The notes beneath the pieces were generated by a model. That model was not told the origin of the DNA and searched no databases. It worked only from the letters and a program-made list of their open reading frames with translations. From NCBI RefSeq assembly GCF_036014115.1, contig NZ_CP107913.1:310001-374000 (forward strand): a stretch of DNA of 64,000 bases, in the 5' to 3' direction. Shown one piece after another: positions 7,676 to 16,915 of this stretch. The position numbers were made by a program, and so were the translations under genes. The stretch is from Streptomyces sp. NBC_00448. GTDB taxonomy: Bacteria > Actinomycetota > Actinomycetes > Streptomycetales > Streptomycetaceae. Position 1 is the stretch's first letter. Each line of letters starts with the position of its first letter.

Positions 7676-8613
7676 CCACGCTCAATCCCAGCCACCCGGT
7701 GCGCAGCAGGCCGCGGCGCTCCTACAGCGCCATCCCCGGGGAGTCACCGGGGTCCCCGCCCTGGCGCGTGGCCAAGTCCCTGATCCTGCTGGTCTGCACG
7801 GTCCTGGTCCTGCTGCCGTTCCTGGCGATCGTCTCCACCTCGCTCGCGGGCGCCGACCAGGTGAACAAGGCCGGGGGCTATGTGATGTGGCCCCACCACA
7901 TCACCTTCACCGCGTACCACGCGCTGCTGTCCGGCGGCATGGTCTCCAAGGCGATGCTCGTCAGCGTCGGCGTGACCGTGGTGGGCACCGCGCTGAGCCT
8001 GATCTGCTCCATCATGCTCGCCTACGGCCTCAGCCGGCCGGGCTCCTTCGGGCACAAGCCCGTGCTCATGATGCTGCTGATGACCATGCTCTTCGCTCCC
8101 GGTGTCATCCCCAGCTATCTGATGATCAAGGAACTGCACCTGATCAACAGCTACTGGTCGCTGATCCTGCCGTCCCTGATCAACGCGTTCAACGTGATCG
8201 TACTGCGGTCCTTCTTCATGGGCCTGCCGCGCGAACTCATCGACGCCGCCCGGATCGACGGCGCGTCCGAGCTGTCGATCCTGCGCCGGATCGTGCTGCC
8301 CCTGTCGAAGGCGTCCGTGGCCGTCGTGGGCCTGTTCTACGCGGTGACCTACTGGAACGCCTTCTTCAACGCCATGTTGTACATCAACGACGCCTCCAAG
8401 TGGCCGCTCCAGCTGGTGCTGCGCACGTACGTCGTCAACAACGCGGCGATCAGCGGCGGGCAGGTCAACACCGCGGCCGGTGCGCCGCTGCCGCCGGCCC
8501 AGACCCTGCAGGCGGCGATCCTGGTGCTGTCGATCGTGCCCATCGTGATCGTCTACCCGTTCCTGCAACGGCACATGAACAAGGGCGTGATGGTCGGGGC
8601 GGTGAAGGGATGA
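7672..8613 (+). CDS. Sugar ABC transporter permease, LplC-like
   Basis: 313 residues; the ATG at 7672 overlaps the previous stop. The first helix is SLILLVCTVLVLLPFLAIVS, and the EAA loop reads IDAARIDGASELSILRRIVLP. The C-terminal FLQRHMNKGVMVGAVKG is the usual ending of LplC/YtcP-type permeases. It forms the heterodimeric membrane channel with the gene at 6698, receiving sugar from the binding protein at 8687. Confidence 0.93.
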   Translation: MTTLNPSHPVRSRPRRSYSAIPGESPGSPPWRVAKSLILLVCTVLVLLPFLAIVSTSLAGADQVNKAGGYVMWPHHITFTAYHALLSGGMVSKAMLVSVGVTVVGTALSLICSIMLAYGLSRPGSFGHKPVLMMLLMTMLFAPGVIPSYLMIKELHLINSYWSLILPSLINAFNVIVLRSFFMGLPRELIDAARIDGASELSILRRIVLPLSKASVAVVGLFYAVTYWNAFFNAMLYINDASKWPLQLVLRTYVVNNAAISGGQVNTAAGAPLPPAQTLQAAILVLSIVPIVIVYPFLQRHMNKGVMVGAVKG

Positions 8614-8686
8614 GCGTTCACCTCCGCGCGGGCCGCGTCCCGGCCCGCCGATCCCCCCACACGTCGCGTACCGAGAGGAGACTGCC

Positions 8687-10312
8687 GTGACTTCGGCACT
8701 CAGCCGTCGGGGTTTCCTGCTCGGAGCCGCCGGCATCACCGCCGGGATGGCGCTGTCCGGCTGCGGCGACGGCGGGCCCGCCATCTCCCAGGCCGCGGCC
8801 AACGCCAAGGCGCAGCTTCCGTCGTACATCCCCTACCGGGGGGTGCCGACCACGATGCCCAGCAGCCCGCAGGGCATCACCCCCGGGTACCTGCACTATC
8901 CGGCGCAGCCCGTCAAGGCGTTCCCGGAGGGACCGCCCGCCGCGGGTCCGGGCATCGACATCATGACGCTGATCTTCAACCCGGTGCCGCCGCCGGTAGG
9001 GCGCAACACCATGTGGAAGGCCCTCGACAAGTCCGTCGGCTGCGACCTGAACTTCCAGATCACCCCGGTCGGCGACTACCCGGACAAGTTCGCCGTGGTC
9101 ATCGCGGGCGGGGACCTTCCGGACGCGATGCTGATGCTCCTTCAGAGCGCCAACCGCTCGCCGCAGATGCTGTCCATCCTCTTCCAGGACCTCTCCGAGC
9201 ACCTGTCCGGCGACAACATCCGGGACTACCCCTACCTGGCGAACATCCCCACCGCGTCCTGGGCGCCGTGCGCGATGAACGGCGGCATCTACGCCCTGCC
9301 GATGCCCCGCATGCTCTCCGGCGGCCCCAACTACACCCGCCTGGACCTGTTCAGGAAGAAAGGGGTCGACCCGAACCCCACCAGCTGGAAGGAGTTCGCC
9401 CAGCTCTGCGAGGACATCACCGACCCCAAGGCGAACCAGTACGCGCTCGGCGACCCCATCACGGCGTTCAACTTCGCGATGCAGAGCCTGCACGGCGCCA
9501 ACCAGTGGGGGGAGGAGAACGGCAAGTTCACCTGGTACCTGGAGACCGAAGAGGCCAAGCAGTCCCTGGACGCCGTCCGCCGGCTCACCAAGGCGGGCAC
9601 CCTGCATCCCGACGCCTACAGCGTCACGGGCAAGGTCAAGGACTGGTTCGGCGGCGGGCAGATCGCCATGAACCCCGACGCGCCCAGTTCGTGGAACGAC
9701 TACTACACGACGTACGCCTCGGCCACCAAGGGCTTCGAACTCGGCGCCATGATCGCGCCGGGCTGGGACGGCGGCGCCCGTGCCCAGTGGCAGGGCTCGG
9801 CGAACTACGCCGTGCTCGTCGTCAAGAAGGCCCCCAAGCCGCGCATCAAGCAGATCCTGCGCGCCATGAACGCGCTCGCGGCCCCGTTCGGGACCGACGG
9901 CTACCTGCTGCGCAAGTACGGCGTGCAGGGCCCTGACCACACCATGCAGGGCTCCGACCCGATCCTCACCCCGCAGGGCCAGAACGAGGTCACGCTGCCC
10001 ACGATCTTCGCCACGGACGCGCCGCAGGTCCTCTACTACCCGGCCAAGCCGGAGATCGTGGCCTCCCAGTACGCCTTCCAGAAGGCAGCCGTCCCGATCC
10101 TGATGCCCAACCCGGCCGAGCCGCTGTACTCGGAGACCAACGCCAAGAAGTCCGGGCTGCTGCAGACCTCCATCGACGACACCCGCAAGGGCATCATGCA
10201 AGGCCGCGTCCCGCTCAGCGAGTGGGACGGCGTGATGAAGGACTGGCGCAAGAACGCCGGCGACCAGATCCGCGCCGAGTACGAGAAGGCGTGGGAGGAC
10301 TCCCACGCGTGA
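8687..10312 (+). CDS. Extracellular solute-binding lipoprotein of the sugar importer
   Basis: 541 residues from a GTG at 8687, preceded by GAGAGGAG. The signal has twin arginines (LSRRGFLLGAAG) and ends in the lipobox LSGC, so Tat export and lipid anchoring are likely. The length and the motif NPVPPPVGRN match the large LplA-type family 1 binding proteins for oligosaccharides. The C-terminal region contains a long Trp-rich helix (VPLSEWDGVMKDWRKNAG), typical of the family. It delivers ligand to the two upstream permeases. The ligand is unknown; the next gene suggests a breakdown product of a beta-helix-degraded glycan. Confidence 0.92.
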   Translation: MTSALSRRGFLLGAAGITAGMALSGCGDGGPAISQAAANAKAQLPSYIPYRGVPTTMPSSPQGITPGYLHYPAQPVKAFPEGPPAAGPGIDIMTLIFNPVPPPVGRNTMWKALDKSVGCDLNFQITPVGDYPDKFAVVIAGGDLPDAMLMLLQSANRSPQMLSILFQDLSEHLSGDNIRDYPYLANIPTASWAPCAMNGGIYALPMPRMLSGGPNYTRLDLFRKKGVDPNPTSWKEFAQLCEDITDPKANQYALGDPITAFNFAMQSLHGANQWGEENGKFTWYLETEEAKQSLDAVRRLTKAGTLHPDAYSVTGKVKDWFGGGQIAMNPDAPSSWNDYYTTYASATKGFELGAMIAPGWDGGARAQWQGSANYAVLVVKKAPKPRIKQILRAMNALAAPFGTDGYLLRKYGVQGPDHTMQGSDPILTPQGQNEVTLPTIFATDAPQVLYYPAKPEIVASQYAFQKAAVPILMPNPAEPLYSETNAKKSGLLQTSIDDTRKGIMQGRVPLSEWDGVMKDWRKNAGDQIRAEYEKAWEDSHA

Positions 10313-10468
10313 CCCGCTCCCCCGCCGATGACCGTTTCCGGCGGGCGCCGGCCGCCCAGCCACCCCAGACCACCGGTGTGCCACCGGCCCCAGGCGACTC
10401 GGGACCGCGCCCGCTCGCGGCCCACCGGTCCTCCCGACCGTCACCGACTCCCCCAAGGTGCGTGACCC

Positions 10469-12286
10469 ATGTATCGAAGAGCGATATCCGCCCCCTGCGG
10501 CGCCCTGCTGCTCGCTGCCTGCGCTGTGTTCCTCCTCCCCCACGACGAGGCCCACGCCGGCACCGTCACGACGCATACCCGGCCGCACGCCTCGACGGCC
10601 GGCGCGACCACACCGTTCACGACCGTCGAGGCCGAGTCCGGGAAGCTGGGCGGCGGCGCCCGCGTCCGCTCCATCAGCCCCGGCGTGCCGGAGCCGACCG
10701 CGGCCTCCCTCGAAACCGAGGCGTCGGGCTACGCGCTGGTCGAACTGAAGGCCACCGGCGACTCGGTGACCCTCACGAACACCAGCGGCATGAGCGCCAA
10801 CACGCTGGTGGTCCGGGCCTCGATCCCCGACGCGCCGAACGGCGGCGGCATCGACGCGTCGCTGGACCTGTACGTGAACGGCGTGCAGCGCCAGGCGATC
10901 CCGCTCAGCTCCAAGCAGGCATGGAACTACCGTGGCGCGACCACCAACCCGGACGACCCGAACGCCGGCGGGATGCCCTACCGCTTCTACAACGAGTTCC
11001 CGCTGTGGGTCACGGGCTCGCCCATCCCGGCGGGCAGCACCATCACGCTCAAGAAGGACGCCGCCAACACCGCCGCCGTCTACGACGTCGACTCCGTCGA
11101 CTTCGAGAACGTCGGAGCCGCGCTGAAGCAGCCGACCAACTCCCTTTCCGTGGTGGACTACGGCGCGGACCCCAAGTTCGGGACCGACTCCACGATCGCC
11201 ATCCAGAACACCGTGAACGCCGCCAGGACACAGGGCAAGTCGGTGTGGATTCCGCCGGGCAAGTACCTGACGAACAGCCTGGCCGGCACGCCGCTGGACT
11301 TCACCGGCGTCAAGGTCCAGGGCGCCGGCATGTGGTACACCACCCTCTACCGCAAGGTCCCGCTCCCCACCCCCGACGGTTGGCGCTCGGAGATCCTGGT
11401 GGGTTCGGGCACCACGCTGACCGACGTGCAGATCGACGCCAACGCGGTCTGGCGCCAGGTACGCGGTGACGGCGGTTCGGACTACGGTATCAACGCCAGC
11501 GGCGCCGGCGGCTGGCTGGTGGACCGGATCTGGACCCGGCACACCGACGCCAACTGGCTGTCGGGCACCAACGGCGTCATCGAGAACAGCCGGACCGCGG
11601 ACTCCTACGGCGACGGCTTCAACGTCAACAACAGCAACACCGCCAGCCCGGACAAGCTCGGCAAGAACATCACCGTGCAGAACAACTTCGCCCGCAACAC
11701 CGGCGACGACTCGTTCGCGACGTACTCCGACGCCGGCACCAGCGGGACCGACCCGCAGGTGGACGGCACGAAGATCCTCAACAACACCGCGATCGCGCCC
11801 TGGTGGGCCAACGGCATCCGGATCGCGGGCGGCTCCCACATCCAGGTGAAGAACAACCTGGTCAACAGCGTGTCCTCGAACAACGCCATGGACATCGGGG
11901 TGTTCGGCGACACCGGCAACCCCCTGCTGTCCGCCACGGTCCGCGGAAACGTCCTGATCGGCGGTGGCGGCTGGAACGGCGTCCGGCACGGCGTGCACAT
12001 CGGCTCCCCGGCCGCCACCTCGCTCTTCCCGACCGCCTACACGACCGTCACCATGAGCGACAACATCCTGCGCGGCTCCCTGAACGCGGGCCTGTCCATC
12101 GACACGGCCCGCGACCACGTGACGCTCACGAACAACACGATCGACCACCCGGCGAAGCAGGGCATCTGGATCGCCTCCGGTGTCACCGGCACCGGCGTCT
12201 TCACCGGCAACACGGTGAAGAACCTCCTCCCGGGCCAGGTCGCGACCCAGAACGACTCACCGACCACGTTCACCGTCACCGGCTGA
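10469..12286 (+). CDS. Secreted glycanase with CBM6/35-like and beta-helix domains (GH87-like)
   Basis: 605 residues from ATG 10469. A Sec signal (ALLLAACAVFLLPHDEAHAG) is followed near residue 50 by a carbohydrate-binding module of the CBM6/CBM35 type (TVEAESGKLGGGARV to DVDSVDFENVG). A right-handed beta-helix starts at VDYGADPKFGTDSTIAI, with repeated N-rich rungs (NITVQNNFARNTGDDSFATY). The GDGF and TGDDSF Asp clusters resemble the catalytic region of GH87 alpha-1,3-glucanases and mycodextranases; GH28-related lyases or hydrolases are an alternative. Located directly behind the importer genes, it probably makes the oligosaccharides they take up. Confidence 0.78.
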   Translation: MYRRAISAPCGALLLAACAVFLLPHDEAHAGTVTTHTRPHASTAGATTPFTTVEAESGKLGGGARVRSISPGVPEPTAASLETEASGYALVELKATGDSVTLTNTSGMSANTLVVRASIPDAPNGGGIDASLDLYVNGVQRQAIPLSSKQAWNYRGATTNPDDPNAGGMPYRFYNEFPLWVTGSPIPAGSTITLKKDAANTAAVYDVDSVDFENVGAALKQPTNSLSVVDYGADPKFGTDSTIAIQNTVNAARTQGKSVWIPPGKYLTNSLAGTPLDFTGVKVQGAGMWYTTLYRKVPLPTPDGWRSEILVGSGTTLTDVQIDANAVWRQVRGDGGSDYGINASGAGGWLVDRIWTRHTDANWLSGTNGVIENSRTADSYGDGFNVNNSNTASPDKLGKNITVQNNFARNTGDDSFATYSDAGTSGTDPQVDGTKILNNTAIAPWWANGIRIAGGSHIQVKNNLVNSVSSNNAMDIGVFGDTGNPLLSATVRGNVLIGGGGWNGVRHGVHIGSPAATSLFPTAYTTVTMSDNILRGSLNAGLSIDTARDHVTLTNNTIDHPAKQGIWIASGVTGTGVFTGNTVKNLLPGQVATQNDSPTTFTVTG

Positions 12287-12302
12287 AATCTTCCGGCCCC
12301 CG

Positions 12303-12339
12303 CCGCCGTCCCCTCCCCCCGTGGGGAAGGGGACGGCGG
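12303..12339. terminator. Strong bidirectional terminator hairpin
   Basis: Perfect 12-bp arms at 12303-12314 and 12328-12339 around a 13-nt loop that holds extra CCCC/GGGG pairing. It lies between the stops of the convergent glycanase (12286) and TetR (12370) genes. Confidence 0.8.
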
Positions 12340-12369
12340 CACTGTGCGGTGGGCAGGGTCCGTGCCGCC

Positions 12370-13047
12370 TTACGCGGCCGGGTCCGGGGAATCCGGGTCC
12401 GGGTCGGCGGAGTCCGGGTCCGCGGAATCCGGGGCGATGCCCTGGAAGAGGTTGGCGATCAACCGGTCGACGAACTCCGCGGTCAGCGGCTGCGCGGGCA
12501 GCAGCAGCCGGTGGTAGACGGCGCCCCAGAGCTGGTCGACGATCGCCTCGAGGTCGACCCCCGCACGGATCTGGCCGGCCTCCCGCGCCCGCGTGAGGCG
12601 TGCGACGGCGAGCGCGCGGCGGTGCGCGACGTAGTGCGTGGACAGCGCCTGCGCCAGGTCGGGGTCGCCCTGGGCGGCTCCGATGATCCCGGCGACGACG
12701 GCACCGTTGCGGTTCAGCAGGTCGACGAACACCCGCAGTTGCGCGGTCAGGTCGGCCTTGATGTCGCCCGTGTCGGGGAAGGCGAGGGTGGCCTGGAACG
12801 CGTTGAAGTAGGCGTCGAAGGCCAGTGCCCCGGGCGACGGCCACCACTTGTAGAGGGTCATCTTGCTGACCCCCGCCCGCGCGGCGACCTTGGAGAAGGT
12901 CAGGGCCTGCACCCCGTCGGCGAGCAGGAGCTCGGCCGCCGCGGTGAGCGTCGCGTGGCGGACGTCCTCCGCCCTGCGCCGTCCGCGCCCCGGCTTGAGC
13001 GGGCCGGGCTCCTCGGCGCCGCGTCCCTCGGCGTCTGTTCGCTCCAT
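12370..13047 (-). CDS. TetR/AcrR-family transcriptional regulator
   Basis: 225 residues from the ATG ending at 13047, which follows GAGGAGC; an upstream in-frame ATG at 13146 would run through the operator region. DNA-binding domain: ALTFSKVAARAGVSKMTLYKWWPS. The Lys-Trp-Trp after the recognition helix is typical of the group with a TetR_C_11-like ligand domain. The C-terminus ends in an acidic repeat of DPDSAD-type units, encoded by repeated GTCCGGGGAATCCGG-like DNA at 12375-12430. It is divergent from the SDR-hydrolase-reductase set, its probable target. Confidence 0.9.
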   Translation of the reverse strand: MERTDAEGRGAEEPGPLKPGRGRRRAEDVRHATLTAAAELLLADGVQALTFSKVAARAGVSKMTLYKWWPSPGALAFDAYFNAFQATLAFPDTGDIKADLTAQLRVFVDLLNRNGAVVAGIIGAAQGDPDLAQALSTHYVAHRRALAVARLTRAREAGQIRAGVDLEAIVDQLWGAVYHRLLLPAQPLTAEFVDRLIANLFQGIAPDSADPDSADPDPDSPDPAA

Positions 13048-13103
13048 CACGACTGCTCCTCGTCCGGCGTGGCCGGCCTGGTCGACGCGGCCTCGGCACC
13101 AAC

Positions 13104-13172
13104 TATATGGACTCTCCGGCCACATGTATATGGACTCGACGTCCACATACTGTTAATGTACTCATCGTCCAC
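13104..13172. promoter_or_regulatory. Operator cluster between TetR gene and SDR operon
   Basis: The 11-mer TATATGGACTC occurs at 13104-13114 and again at 13127-13137, 23 bp apart. The second copy starts a perfect inverted repeat TGGAC-N5-GTCCA (13131-13145), and a further GTCCAC lies at 13168. Repeated half-sites on a 23-bp register across a divergent promoter strongly suggest cooperative TetR binding. Confidence 0.65.
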
Positions 13173-13202
13173 AAAGACGAGAGACCCGAGAGAGAGGTCG
13201 CC

Positions 13203-13952
13203 ATGACCACATCCGCGCAGACCACCACCCGTGTGGCGCTCGTGACCGGGGGTTCGGGCGGGATCGGCAGCGAGGTCGCGCTCGCGCTGGCCGCCGACGG
13301 CATGTCCGTGGTCGTGCACTACTCCGGCAGTGCCGAGCGCGCCGAGAAGGTCGTCGCCGCGATCCAGGAGGCCGGCGGTGCGGCGCTCGCCGTACCCGGC
13401 GACGTCGCGGACGAGACCGCGATGACCGCCCTGTTCGACGCCGCCCAGGAGCACTTCGGCGGGGTGGACGTCGTGGTCAACACCGCCGGGATCATGCTGC
13501 TCGCCCCGCTGGCGGAGATGGAACTCGACGCCTTCGACCGGATGCACCGGGTCAACGTGCGCGGCACGTTCGTCGTCTCCCAGCTGGCCGCCCGCCGGCT
13601 GCGCCCCGGGGGCGCGCTCGTCAACTTCTCCACCTCCATCACCCGGCTCCGGCCGCCGACCTACGGCGCCTACGCGGCGAGCAAAGGCGCGGTCGAGGCG
13701 ATGACCCTGATCCTCGCCCGCGAGCTGCGGGGCCGGGACGTCACCGTCAACGCCGTGGCCCCCGGGCCCACCGCGACCCCGCTCTTCCTCGAAGGCAAGA
13801 GCGCGCAGGCGGTCGACCGGCTCGCCGCCGCCTCACCCCTGGAGCGGCTCGGCACGCCCGTGGACATCGCCCGCGCCGTGGCCTTCCTGGCCGGTCCCGG
13901 CGGCCGGTGGATCAACGGGCAGGTGCTGTTCGCCAACGGCGGCATCGCCTGA
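13203..13952 (+). CDS. SDR-family oxidoreductase
   Basis: 249 residues from ATG 13203 with GAGAGGT just upstream. Cofactor motif TGGSGGIG near residue 15, NTAG structural motif, catalytic Ser in FSTSI and catalytic YAASK. The last residues (WINGQVLFANGGIA) are typical of 3-ketoacyl-ACP-reductase-like classical SDRs. The Arg/His pattern after the first beta strand (VHYSGSAERAE) suggests NADP(H). First gene of a four-gene co-directional set behind the TetR operator. Substrate unknown. Confidence 0.9.
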   Translation: MTTSAQTTTRVALVTGGSGGIGSEVALALAADGMSVVVHYSGSAERAEKVVAAIQEAGGAALAVPGDVADETAMTALFDAAQEHFGGVDVVVNTAGIMLLAPLAEMELDAFDRMHRVNVRGTFVVSQLAARRLRPGGALVNFSTSITRLRPPTYGAYAASKGAVEAMTLILARELRGRDVTVNAVAPGPTATPLFLEGKSAQAVDRLAAASPLERLGTPVDIARAVAFLAGPGGRWINGQVLFANGGIA

Positions 13953-14033
13953 CCCACGGGCGCCGTCCGCCCGCGACCCACACCCACGCACCACCCACCA
14001 CGCACCACCCACCACCACGACCGGAGAGTCCCC

Positions 14034-14924
14034 ATGTCCACTGTCCTCATCACCGGCGCCGCCACCGGCATCGGCAACCTCACCGCCCGCGCGGCCGCTC
14101 GCGCCGGGCACCGCGTCTACGCGACGATGCGCGACCCCGAGGGCCGCAACGCCCCCAGGGCCGGCGACCTGCGCGACGTCGCCGCCGCGGAAGGCGTCGA
14201 CCTGCGCGTCATCGAACTCGACGTCAGCTCCCAGGAGTCCGCCGACGCCGCCGTGCGCACCGTGCTCGCCGACGGCGGCGGGCTCGACGTGGTCGTCCAC
14301 AACGCCGGCCACCTGCTGGTCGGTTACGTGGAGGCCTTCACCGCCGAGGAGATCGCCCACCTCGTCGACGTGAACACCCTGGGCGTGCAGCGCCTCAACC
14401 GCGCCGCGCTCCCCCACCTGCGCGAGCGCGGCCACGGCACCCTGCTCTACGTCGGCAGCACCATCCCCGTCACCACCCCGCCCTTCCTCGGCCCCTACGT
14501 CGTCTCCAAGGCCGCGATGGACGCGCTGGCCCTGGTCACCTCCTACGAGGTCTCCCAGTTCGGCATCGAGACCGTGATCGTCATGCCCGGCGCCTTCACC
14601 GAAGGCACCGACCACTTCCCCAAGGCCGGCCGCGCCGCCGACACCGCCGTCGCCGAGGCGTACCGGGTCCTGGACCCGCTGGTCGCCCGCAACGAGGAGG
14701 CCACCGCGAGCCTGTTCACCCCGGGCAGCACGGCCGACCCCGTCGTCGTGGCCGAGGAGATCGTCCGCATCCTCGCCCTCCCCTACGGCGAGCGGCCCTT
14801 GCGCAGCGTCGTCGACCTCACCCACTCGAAGGTGGAACAGGCCAACGCCGCCGTCACCGAGGCCCGTACCGACTTCGTCCGCCGCATGGGCTTCGGCGAG
14901 GTCCTGGAACTGCGCCGGGCCTGA
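14034..14924 (+). CDS. SDR-family oxidoreductase
   Basis: 296 residues from ATG 14034. Cofactor motif TGAATGIG (residues 7-14), NAGH, catalytic Ser in VGSTI and catalytic YVVSK. The RDPEGRNAP stretch after the first beta-alpha unit is typical of the group that includes retinol-dehydrogenase-like bacterial SDRs; the C-terminal extension of about 60 residues (SLFTPGSTADPVVVAEEIV) is longer than in the preceding SDR. The 81-bp gap before it is rich in CACC repeats without an obvious hairpin, so co-transcription with 13203 is likely. Confidence 0.9.
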   Translation: MSTVLITGAATGIGNLTARAAARAGHRVYATMRDPEGRNAPRAGDLRDVAAAEGVDLRVIELDVSSQESADAAVRTVLADGGGLDVVVHNAGHLLVGYVEAFTAEEIAHLVDVNTLGVQRLNRAALPHLRERGHGTLLYVGSTIPVTTPPFLGPYVVSKAAMDALALVTSYEVSQFGIETVIVMPGAFTEGTDHFPKAGRAADTAVAEAYRVLDPLVARNEEATASLFTPGSTADPVVVAEEIVRILALPYGERPLRSVVDLTHSKVEQANAAVTEARTDFVRRMGFGEVLELRRA

Positions 14925-14966
14925 CCGCCCCGGCCCCTGCGAACTGCACAAGAGAGCGAGACCCCC

Positions 14967-15866
14967 ATGGCCGAGTCCCCCCTCGCCGCGATCATCGACC
15001 TGCTGCGCACCTCCCCGCTCGACATGGGCGGCGACCCGCACACCATGCGCCTCGTCTTCGACGAGATGATGGGCTCCCACCCCGTCCCCGAGGACGTCCG
15101 CGCCGTCCCCGGCGAACTCGGCGGCATCCCGACCGTCGACGTCACCACCGGCGGCGCGCCGTCGGGAGCGACGCTGTACTTCCACGGCGGCGGCTACGCC
15201 CTCGGGTCCGCCGCGGCAGGCGTCAACCTGGCGGCCGACATCGCTCGCCGCACCGGTACCACCGTCCATTCCGTGGACTACCGCCTCGCGCCGGAGAACC
15301 CGTTCCCGGCCGCGGTCGACGACGCGCTGGCGGCCTACCGCGGGCTGCTCGACCGCGGCATACCGGCCGAGGAGATCGCCGTCAGCGGCGAATCCGCCGG
15401 TGGAGGACTCGCCGTGGCCCTCCTGGTCGTGATCAAGGAGGCCGGCCTCCCCCGGCCTGCGGTCGCCGCCGTCCTCTCCCCGTGGGCGGACCTCACCCTG
15501 GCCGGCCGCAGCCACGTGACCAAGGCCGCCCTCGACCCGGCCCTCACCCGGGAGGGGCTCGCCACCCGCGCCGCCGACTACCTCGCCGGCACCGACCCGC
15601 GCAGCCCCCTCGCCAGCCCCCTCTTCGCCGACCTGCGCGGGCTGCCCCCGCTGCTGATCCAGGCCGGCAGCCACGAGGTCCTGCTCGACGACGCCGTCCG
15701 GCTGGCCGCGAAGGCCGCCGACGACGACGTGGCGGTCACCCTGCGGACGTTCCCGGGCGCGCCCCACGTCTTCCAGGGCTTCGCCGACATGCTCCCCGAA
15801 GGCGCCCGGGCCCTGGACGACGTCGGCGCGTTCGTCCGCGGCCGCCTCGGCCGGCAGGCCGTCTGA
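14967..15866 (+). CDS. Alpha/beta hydrolase, hormone-sensitive-lipase type esterase
   Basis: 299 residues from ATG 14967. The oxyanion motif HGGGY follows ATLYF near residue 70, the nucleophile motif is GESAGG, the acid lies in SHEVLLDDAV and the histidine in APHVFQGF. These are the features of family IV (HSL) carboxylesterases acting on short acyl esters. It lies 42 nt after the second SDR and 92 nt before the quinone reductase, so it belongs to the same transcription unit. Together the set could open and reduce an ester or lactone-type compound; the compound is unknown. Confidence 0.92.
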   Translation: MAESPLAAIIDLLRTSPLDMGGDPHTMRLVFDEMMGSHPVPEDVRAVPGELGGIPTVDVTTGGAPSGATLYFHGGGYALGSAAAGVNLAADIARRTGTTVHSVDYRLAPENPFPAAVDDALAAYRGLLDRGIPAEEIAVSGESAGGGLAVALLVVIKEAGLPRPAVAAVLSPWADLTLAGRSHVTKAALDPALTREGLATRAADYLAGTDPRSPLASPLFADLRGLPPLLIQAGSHEVLLDDAVRLAAKAADDDVAVTLRTFPGAPHVFQGFADMLPEGARALDDVGAFVRGRLGRQAV

Positions 15867-15958
15867 CGCACCGGCCCGCAGACTGGGACGGCCGCCTGGT
15901 CCCAGCACAGGGGGCGTTCCCGCCCCCGCACAGAAGCAGACACAACGAGGAGCGAACC

Positions 15959-16873
15959 ATGCGAGCCGTACGATTCCACCGTTACGGAGGCACCGAGGTG
16001 CTCGACGTCGAGGACGTCGAACCGCGAGCCCTCCAACCGCACGACGTGCTGGTCCGGATGCGCGCCGCGGGCATCAACCCGGGCGAGGCGAAGATCCGCA
16101 GCGGCGAGCTGCGCGAGCGCCTCCCGGCGACCTTCCCCTCCGGACAGGGCAGCGACCTGGCCGGCACCGTGGTGGGAATCGGCCCCGACGTCACCCGGTG
16201 GCAGGTCGGCGACGACGTCCTCGGCTGGTCCTGGGAGCGTTCCAGCCAGGCAGAGTACGTCGCCGTCCCCGAGGACCAGCTCGTCGCCAAGCCCGAGGGC
16301 CTGGCCTGGGAGGTCGCGGGCGCCCTGTACGTGTCCGGCTGCACCGCCTACGCGGCCGTCGCCGCCGTCGCCCCTCGACCGGGCGAGACCGTCGTCGTCA
16401 GCGCGGCCTCCGGGGGCGTGGGGAGCATCGCCGTCCAACTGGTGCGCCGCGCCGGCGCGGACGTGGTCGCCGTCGCCTCCGCCCGCCACCAGGACTGGCT
16501 GGAGGCCCACGACGCCACCGTCGTCCCGTACGGCGAGGGCGTCGCGGAGCGGGTGCGGCAGGCGGCCGGGAAGGCGCCGGACGCGTTCCTCGACTTCTAC
16601 GGCGGCGACTACGTCCGCCTCGCCGTCGACCTCGGCGTCCCCCCGGACCGGATCAACACCATCGACTACGCGGCGGCCGCCACGTACGGGACCCGGTCGG
16701 ACGCGAGCGCCGAGGGCACCAAACCCGAGATCCTCGCCGAACTCGCCGGGCTGGCGGCCACCGGGGCCCTGGAGGTCCCGATCAGCGCGGTCCACCCGCT
16801 GGCGGAGGTGCGGCAGGCGTTCGATCAGCTCGAACACGCCCACCCGCTCGGCAAGATCGTGCTCGTCCCCTGA
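15959..16873 (+). CDS. NADPH:quinone reductase-type MDR oxidoreductase
   Basis: 304 residues from ATG 15959, preceded by CGAGGAGCG. GroES-like N-terminus with GINPGEAKIRSGEL and GSDLAGTVVGIG; Rossmann motif VVVSAASGGVGSIAVQLV. No zinc ligands. Last gene of the TetR-associated set. The family reduces quinones or alpha,beta-unsaturated carbonyls, and a detoxification role fits the neighbourhood. Ends 42 bp from the convergent VOC gene. Confidence 0.92.
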   Translation: MRAVRFHRYGGTEVLDVEDVEPRALQPHDVLVRMRAAGINPGEAKIRSGELRERLPATFPSGQGSDLAGTVVGIGPDVTRWQVGDDVLGWSWERSSQAEYVAVPEDQLVAKPEGLAWEVAGALYVSGCTAYAAVAAVAPRPGETVVVSAASGGVGSIAVQLVRRAGADVVAVASARHQDWLEAHDATVVPYGEGVAERVRQAAGKAPDAFLDFYGGDYVRLAVDLGVPPDRINTIDYAAAATYGTRSDASAEGTKPEILAELAGLAATGALEVPISAVHPLAEVRQAFDQLEHAHPLGKIVLVP

Positions 16874-16915
16874 CCGGCGCCGGACGTCCGGCACGCCCCC
16901 GCGAGCCCGCGCGGG

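Noticed and set aside
8618..12148. Very long minus-strand open frame (1176 codons) across the lipoprotein and glycanase genes
   Set aside because: It is Arg/Gly/Val-rich low-complexity, antisense to two clear genes with signal peptides and conserved domains. A shadow caused by GC-rich third positions.
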